From positions 1-10,143 of the forward strand of contig CALAGB010000044.1 in NCBI GenBank assembly GCA_937891245.1: 10,143 nt of DNA, given 5' to 3'. The position numbers were made by a program, and so were the translations under genes. Each line of letters starts with the position of its first letter. Within the stretch, counting starts at the first letter, position 1. The DNA is from an uncultured Thermomicrobiales bacterium. GTDB taxonomy: Bacteria > Chloroflexota > Chloroflexia > Thermomicrobiales > Thermomicrobiaceae. Under the pieces are notes generated by a model. It made no database searches, was not told the origin of the DNA, and worked only from the letters and a program-made list of their open reading frames with translations. Of the stretch, positions 6,791-10,143 are shown piece by piece.

Positions 6791-6798
6791 CCCCCCCC
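6791..6798 (-). promoter_or_regulatory. G8 tract serving as ribosome binding site
   Basis: On the minus strand eight consecutive G lie 9 bases before the ATG at 6781, and no other purine-rich Shine-Dalgarno match is present there. GG(G)G can pair with the CCUCC end of 16S rRNA using G-U pairs. Slippage in this tract would change spacing and strength but not the reading frame. Confidence 0.5.
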
Positions 6799-6829
6799 GG
6801 CCCGCGAACGTCTCGAATTGTCCCGTGTG

Positions 6830-6858
6830 AAGCTAACAAACGCCAGACAAAGTGTCCA
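6830..6858 (-). promoter_or_regulatory. Weak sigma70-like promoter for the Fe-S/NrfD operon
   Basis: On the minus strand TGGACA (6853-6858) and TAGCTT (6830-6835) are separated by 17 bases. The -35 matches 5 of 6 consensus bases and the -10 only 3 of 6. It would start transcription near 6823, about 42 bases before the ATG. It is the best candidate I could find for this operon, but it is not strong. Confidence 0.3.
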
Positions 6859-6876
6859 GTCCTGATGACGGGGGAT

Positions 6877-6886
6877 TGTCATGACA
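6877..6886. promoter_or_regulatory. Perfect palindrome TGTCATGACA, possible operator
   Basis: This ten-base perfect palindrome lies about 95 bases upstream of the Fe-S/NrfD start and just upstream of the proposed -35, a fitting place for a dimeric activator or repressor. No regulator gene is in the window to pair it with. Confidence 0.35.
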
Positions 6887-6889
6887 TTT

Positions 6890-6910
6890 CGCCTCCGGCG
6901 CGGAAAGGCG
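6890..6910. other. GC-rich hairpin in the divergent region
   Basis: CGCCT (6890-6894) pairs with AGGCG (6906-6910), and CCG (6895-6897) with CGG (6901-6903), around a GCG loop with a 2-base bulge (6904-6905). It lies outside both proposed transcripts, so it may be a DNA-level feature or a coincidence of GC-rich sequence. Confidence 0.25.
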
Positions 6911-7015
6911 TCCGAGTCTGATCCTTTCGAGGCGGATCGACCACGCGCATTCCACCGGCCGCCTGAGCCATTACGCCCATCCAGCGAAGGCGTGAAAGGT
7001 GATGCATGTCTTGTA

Positions 7016-7037
7016 TAGGACTTTTCGCTTAGGACTT
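7016..7037 (+). repeat. Direct repeat TAGGACTT, two copies 14 bases apart
   Basis: TAGGACTT occurs at 7016-7023 and 7030-7037. The second copy overlaps the first two bases of the proposed -35 (7036-7041). Tandem sites at this place would suit an activator or repressor of the SpvB-type gene. A third copy lies at 2223-2230, in the only other sizeable intergenic gap. Confidence 0.4.
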
Positions 7038-7065
7038 GACCCAACCGAGTCGCTCGCCTTACGAT
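7036..7065 (+). promoter_or_regulatory. Sigma70-like promoter for the SpvB-type gene
   Basis: TTGACC (7036-7041, 5 of 6 consensus) and TACGAT (7060-7065, 4 of 6, with the key first, second and last bases) are 18 bases apart. Transcription would start near 7072, leaving a leader of about 138 bases that contains two hairpins. An alternative -10, TATATT at 7099-7104, lacks a good -35. Confidence 0.42.
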
Positions 7066-7143
7066 TCGACTGAGGGCAATATTAGCTCTAACACTCTCTA
7101 TATTTCTTATTTTCGACAATTGTGGTTTGCGCTGCACCGCTCG

Positions 7144-7159
7144 ATCAGCTTGTGCTGAT
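7144..7159 (+). promoter_or_regulatory. Leader hairpin ATCAGC-TTGT-GCTGAT
   Basis: A perfect 6-bp stem (7144-7149 with 7154-7159) with a 4-base loop, immediately upstream of the larger hairpin that covers the ribosome binding site. Together they make the last 70 bases of the leader highly structured. Confidence 0.4.
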
Positions 7160-7166
7160 ACGCCGG

Positions 7167-7202
7167 CTCCTCTGTGGTGGTGCCCACAACCATGTGGAGG
7201 AG
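7167..7202 (+). promoter_or_regulatory. Hairpin that pairs the ribosome binding site of the SpvB-type gene
   Basis: CTCCTC (7167-7172) is the exact complement of GAGGAG (7197-7202), the core of the ribosome binding site in front of the ATG at 7210. Inside, TGGT (7175-7178) pairs with ACCA (7189-7192), with two G-U pairs and a 2-base bulge in between. A folded leader would hide the ribosome site. A competing small hairpin, CCACA-ACCA-TGTGG (7184-7197), would instead leave most of it free, so two alternative folds are possible. Confidence 0.45.
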
Positions 7203-7209
7203 ACGGAAA

Positions 7210-10143
7210 ATGCGTCGTACCTGGGGAACGCTGTTCGCGTTCGTCGCCATTTTCACGATGGTCGTGGCTCCATTGACGGCACAGGCGGCAGGCGAGCCGG
7301 CAAGTGCACAGATTGCGTCACTACTCGGCCTGCCATCGCAAGGCTCGCCGCTGACGACCGATCCAAACGCGTTACAGCAGAATCTAAGCGCTGACCCCGG
7401 CTCAAACATCTCCGAGATCGCACCGCCCGATCCGAACAATCAGGGTGCGGCACGCCTCTCCTACCCGATCGAGGTTCCGCCTGGGCGGGGTGATACCCAG
7501 CCCGATCTCTCGATTACCTACGACTCGAGTAATGCCGACGGCTGGCTTGGCCTCGGCTGGGATCTTTCGACGTCCGCGATCGCGGTCGACACCCGTTGGG
7601 GCGTCCCGCGCTACGACTCCTCCAACGAGAGCGAGAGTTACGATTTCAACGGCGATGAACTGACGCCACTGGCCCATGGTGCTGATTTGCAGCCGCGCCA
7701 GTCAAGCCCAGATGGAGTGACATTCCATGAGCGCGTGGAAGGAAGCTTCTATCGGATCAAGCGGTATGGCGATAACCCGACCAACTATTTCTGGGTCGTG
7801 ACCGACCAGGCAGGTGCCCAATATCTGTACGGCGCGACGCTACAGCAAACCAGCGACGGCCTGGCGCCGGTACTCGACAAGAGTCAGGTCCTGACCGACG
7901 AGCATGGCAACATCTATAAGTGGCCGCTGCTCGAGCTGGCTGACTATAGTTCCAACCTCACGACGTACACCTACACCATGGTCAACGACCCGATCGTCGC
8001 CGCCGACCCGAATAGCCCGGACGGTGCACAACTCTACCTGTCCAACATCAACTATGACGGCGAGAACGACGGCAGCACGACGTCGCCCGGTCCCTACAAC
8101 GTCAGCTTCACCCTGACGCAGAATCTCTCCGACGGCACGCCACGTCCCGACGTGTTGACCGATGCGCGCGGCGGCTTCCTGATGGTAACGGCGCGACTCT
8201 TGAGCAAAATCACGGTCAGCTATAACGATCAGACGATTCGCAGCTATGACTTGCATTACATCCAGGGCGAGTTCAACAAGACGCTGTTGCAGTCGATCAC
8301 TGAGAACGGCAGCGACGACAGCGCCCTCGCCACGCACAGCTTTAGCTATTACGACAATGTGCATCAGGCTGACGGCAGCTACGACGGCTTCAGCCCGTCC
8401 GCAACCTGGGATACCGGCAGCGACAGCGTCGACGAGACGACGCTGCAGGACGCGAGCGCGCTCAGCGGCGCCGTCGCGAACAGCTACGATGGTCACATCT
8501 ATCTGGGCTTCAATCCGGTCGATCCGACCAAAGAAGGCTCGGTCGGTGTGACGGTCAATTACAACCACATCGACAGTACCGACAAGCTGGCGCTCATCGA
8601 CATCAACGGAGACAGCCTGCCCGACAAAGTGTTCGAGAGCGGCGAAGCGATCTACTATCGCCTCAACCAGTCGGCGCCGGGACCAAAGAGCAGCACGACC
8701 TACGGCCCGGCGGTCGAGATCTCGACCCTCGGAAGCCTCGGCGAGCAGTCGAGCAATACCATCGGCGTCGGCCCGGAAGCCTACGTCGGCGTTTCGGTGC
8801 TCTATAACCACGCCTGGACCTTCACGACGAGCCCCATCTACTTCATCGATGTCAACAACGACGGTCTGCCCGACCTGGTACAGAACGGGCATGTTCTCTT
8901 CGACCATCTGATTGATGGTGAACTGACATTTAATGAAGATAGCTCAACGACGCAGGTACCGATCGGCACGAGCCAGGTCGATGCGGCGCCGCTCCTGCCC
9001 GGCCTTCAGTCGGTCTACGAGCAGGAACTGGCGGCCTCGCCCCTGGTCGATACCGTTCGCCGCTGGGTTGCGCCCTATGCTGGCACGATCAACATCGGTG
9101 GCAGCGTCAGCCTGATTCAGGACAGCAGCGCCGCCCGACAGGCCTACAGCACGGCGGATGGCGTGACGGTCGCTATTCAGCACAACGATGATCAACTCTG
9201 GTCACAGGTCATCGGCGCGGATGACGGCAACAGCTATACGCCCAGCGGCGTCGACAGTATCTCCGTTCAGGCCGGCGACCGGATCTACTTCCGGGTCGAG
9301 TCGGGCTTCGACGGGAAATACGATCAGGTCAACTGGGAACCGACCGTGACCTACACCGGTGTCAGCGCCGCAACCGACGCCAACGGTTTGAACGTCTATG
9401 GTTTCGACGCAACCAAGGACTTTACGCTGGCCGGCCGGCAGCATGTCACGGTGACGATGCCATTCGACGGCACGATCAGTATCGCCGGTGACTTGACCAA
9501 GTCCGGCGTCACGAGCGACGACGTTACGCTCCAGGTGCTCCAAAATGGCAGCAGTGTCTTCAGCAACGCCATCGCCTGGGACAAGACGGGCACGATCACG
9601 CCGCCCGCTACGCTCGACGTCCACAAGGGCGACTCGATCGAACTGCACGTCAAGCTCGACTCGCGCGTCGATTTGAGCCAGATTAGCTGGGATCCAAGCC
9701 TCTTTTATACCGCGGCGACCGACGCGAACGGCGACGCAGTGCCGGTGACCGACTCGGCCGGCAACAACGCCGTTCAGCTCAACCCGCCCTACAGCATGGA
9801 CATCTTCCCACGCTCATCGGTCGCTCAGCCCGACGCCGGCCTGACGCTCTCTGAGACCGGCTCGGCGACCGTCACCCCATCCTTGACCGGCACCTTCACC
9901 GGCGGCAGTCCGAACGGCCAGATCACCTTCACCGTCAAGACAACGAAGCAGCTGCTGGGCAAGGAAACCGTGACGATCACCGGCGGCCAGATCACCGCCT
10001 GTACCATCGAGGCGCCCGACGGATCGACAACTGACTGCGGCACAACCGGCTTCCAGTCTTTCTCGGTTGATCTGCCGCAGAGTGGCCCGACCTTCTTCGA
10101 CTTCTCGATTACCAACCCGCTTTTGTCCGACGCCATTACGGCG
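7210..10143 (+). CDS. Sec-exported SpvB/TcB-type (Rhs-like) protein, N-terminal 978 codons, runs off window
   Basis: The frame is open with no stop from the ATG at 7210 to the last base. GGAGGAGA (7196-7203) precedes the start. Residues 1-26 are a Sec signal peptide (MRRTW, hydrophobic core, TAQA-A). Residues 79-136 carry hallmark motifs of the SpvB/TcdB N-terminal domain: GAARLSYPIEVPPGRG (79-94), GWLGLGWD (111-118) and DTRWGVPRYD (127-136). The domain seems to reach about residue 410. Two FG-GAP/VCBS-like loops follow, DINGDSLPD (464-472) and DVNNDGLPD (547-555), probably calcium-binding within a beta-propeller. From DTVRRWVAPYAGTI (614) there are tandem beta-sandwich-like modules. By family, Rhs/YD repeats and a variable C-terminal effector would lie beyond the window; neither is visible. 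The signal peptide suggests a surface or released protein. It may be a Tc-toxin-B-like or Rhs-like exoprotein; toxicity is not shown by this part. Confidence 0.9.
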   Translation, partial: MRRTWGTLFAFVAIFTMVVAPLTAQAAGEPASAQIASLLGLPSQGSPLTTDPNALQQNLSADPGSNISEIAPPDPNNQGAARLSYPIEVPPGRGDTQPDLSITYDSSNADGWLGLGWDLSTSAIAVDTRWGVPRYDSSNESESYDFNGDELTPLAHGADLQPRQSSPDGVTFHERVEGSFYRIKRYGDNPTNYFWVVTDQAGAQYLYGATLQQTSDGLAPVLDKSQVLTDEHGNIYKWPLLELADYSSNLTTYTYTMVNDPIVAADPNSPDGAQLYLSNINYDGENDGSTTSPGPYNVSFTLTQNLSDGTPRPDVLTDARGGFLMVTARLLSKITVSYNDQTIRSYDLHYIQGEFNKTLLQSITENGSDDSALATHSFSYYDNVHQADGSYDGFSPSATWDTGSDSVDETTLQDASALSGAVANSYDGHIYLGFNPVDPTKEGSVGVTVNYNHIDSTDKLALIDINGDSLPDKVFESGEAIYYRLNQSAPGPKSSTTYGPAVEISTLGSLGEQSSNTIGVGPEAYVGVSVLYNHAWTFTTSPIYFIDVNNDGLPDLVQNGHVLFDHLIDGELTFNEDSSTTQVPIGTSQVDAAPLLPGLQSVYEQELAASPLVDTVRRWVAPYAGTINIGGSVSLIQDSSAARQAYSTADGVTVAIQHNDDQLWSQVIGADDGNSYTPSGVDSISVQAGDRIYFRVESGFDGKYDQVNWEPTVTYTGVSAATDANGLNVYGFDATKDFTLAGRQHVTVTMPFDGTISIAGDLTKSGVTSDDVTLQVLQNGSSVFSNAIAWDKTGTITPPATLDVHKGDSIELHVKLDSRVDLSQISWDPSLFYTAATDANGDAVPVTDSAGNNAVQLNPPYSMDIFPRSSVAQPDAGLTLSETGSATVTPSLTGTFTGGSPNGQITFTVKTTKQLLGKETVTITGGQITACTIEAPDGSTTDCGTTGFQSFSVDLPQSGPTFFDFSITNPLLSDAITA
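9049..9708 (+). repeat. Tandem beta-sandwich-like modules inside the SpvB-type protein
   Basis: Module 1 spans residues 614-717 and module 2 about 745-833. They share, in the same order: an opening strand with P(Y/F)xGTIxI (YAGTINI at 622-628; FDGTISI at 752-758), a V(A/Q)(I/V) strand followed by (H/Q)N, a turn with (V/A)xSxSV or ATLDV, KGD/AGD before an (I)xxxV strand, a D-Q-(V/I)-x-W-(E/D)-P motif, and then Tyr. Each is followed by (S/T)AATDANG (719-726 and 834-841). A third, more divergent segment begins near residue 878. The spacing looks like duplication of a domain of about 125 residues. Confidence 0.6.

Larger units (their letters stand above)
6782..7209. other. Divergent intergenic control region (428 bases)
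   Basis: The region separates the minus-strand redox operon from the plus-strand SpvB-type gene. I see no convincing gene in it: a 119-codon minus-strand frame over 6778-7137 has no ribosome site, no domain, and an Arg/Ser-rich shadow-like composition. It holds a weak minus promoter (6830-6858), the palindrome TGTCATGACA (6877-6886), a hairpin (6890-6910), a plus promoter (7036-7065), a direct repeat (7016-7037), an AT-rich stretch (7078-7125) and two leader hairpins (7144-7159, 7167-7202). Confidence 0.75.

Noticed and set aside
7099..7104. TATATT as the -10 of the SpvB-type promoter
   Set aside because: The hexamer is good, but the sequence 17 bases upstream (GCAATA) is a poor -35. It is kept only as an alternative to the 7036-7065 promoter.
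6778..7137. 119-codon minus-strand gene in the divergent region
   Set aside because: No ribosome site, no domain, Arg/Ser-rich composition, and it covers the plus-strand promoter and the operator-like repeats.
7840..8907. Open frame of 355 codons on the minus strand
   Set aside because: It lies entirely antisense to the SpvB-type gene, whose plus-strand motifs are unmistakable. Its Val/Arg/Asp/Ala-rich product is what the complement of this codon usage gives.

Overview
The window is GC-rich bacterial DNA with four protein-coding loci on two divergent arms. Left of about 6.78 kb everything reads leftward (minus strand). Right of about 7.2 kb a single large gene reads rightward and leaves the window. 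The gene content (a molybdopterin oxidoreductase paired with a fused Fe-S/NrfD membrane subunit, a Sec-exported SpvB-type protein, and Val/Thr-rich exported proteins without LPXTG) suggests an environmental bacterium, perhaps Chloroflexota (Thermomicrobia-like). That placement is inference from overall flavour, not from a marker gene. The first 26 bases are Illumina adapter sequence, so the left edge is the raw end of a draft contig and not genome.

Layout: (1) 1-26, adapter. (2) 27-460, minus, the 5' part of a Thr-rich secreted protein gene cut off by the contig end. (3) 557-2080, minus, a 507-residue exported protein with a long Val/Thr/Asp/Gln repeat region following an 11-residue hydrophobic rhythm, a Pro-rich stalk and a C-terminal membrane segment. 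(4) A hairpin-rich gap, 2081-2294. (5) 2295-5216 and 5243-6781, minus, a two-gene operon. The first-transcribed gene (5243-6781) fuses a four-cluster ferredoxin domain to an NrfD/PsrC-like membrane domain. The second is a large Mo/W-bis-MGD catalytic subunit without a Tat signal. (6) 6782-7209, a 428-base divergent control region. (7) 7210 to the window end, plus, the first 978 codons of a Sec-exported SpvB/TcB-type protein with FG-GAP-like calcium-loop motifs and tandem beta-sandwich-like modules.

How they work together: the catalytic subunit and the Fe-S/NrfD fusion form a complete quinone-linked redox module (active site, Fe-S wire, membrane quinone site). The missing Tat signal points to a cytoplasmic-side substrate. 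The family resemblance I favour is the phenylacetyl-CoA:acceptor oxidoreductase (PadB)-like branch of the DMSO reductase superfamily, with polysulfide/thiosulfate-reductase-like enzymes as the alternative. The flanking genes are all surface or secreted proteins with no evident biochemical link to the redox pair.

The most interesting signals outside the genes are RNA structures. Two stem-loops pair fully only as minus-strand RNA, because their single imperfection is a G-U wobble on that strand; one of them contains a stop codon. A third hairpin would bury the ribosome binding site of the SpvB-type gene. I did not find a clearly new defence, CRISPR or mobile system, and there are no tRNA, rRNA, IS or phage features that I can support.
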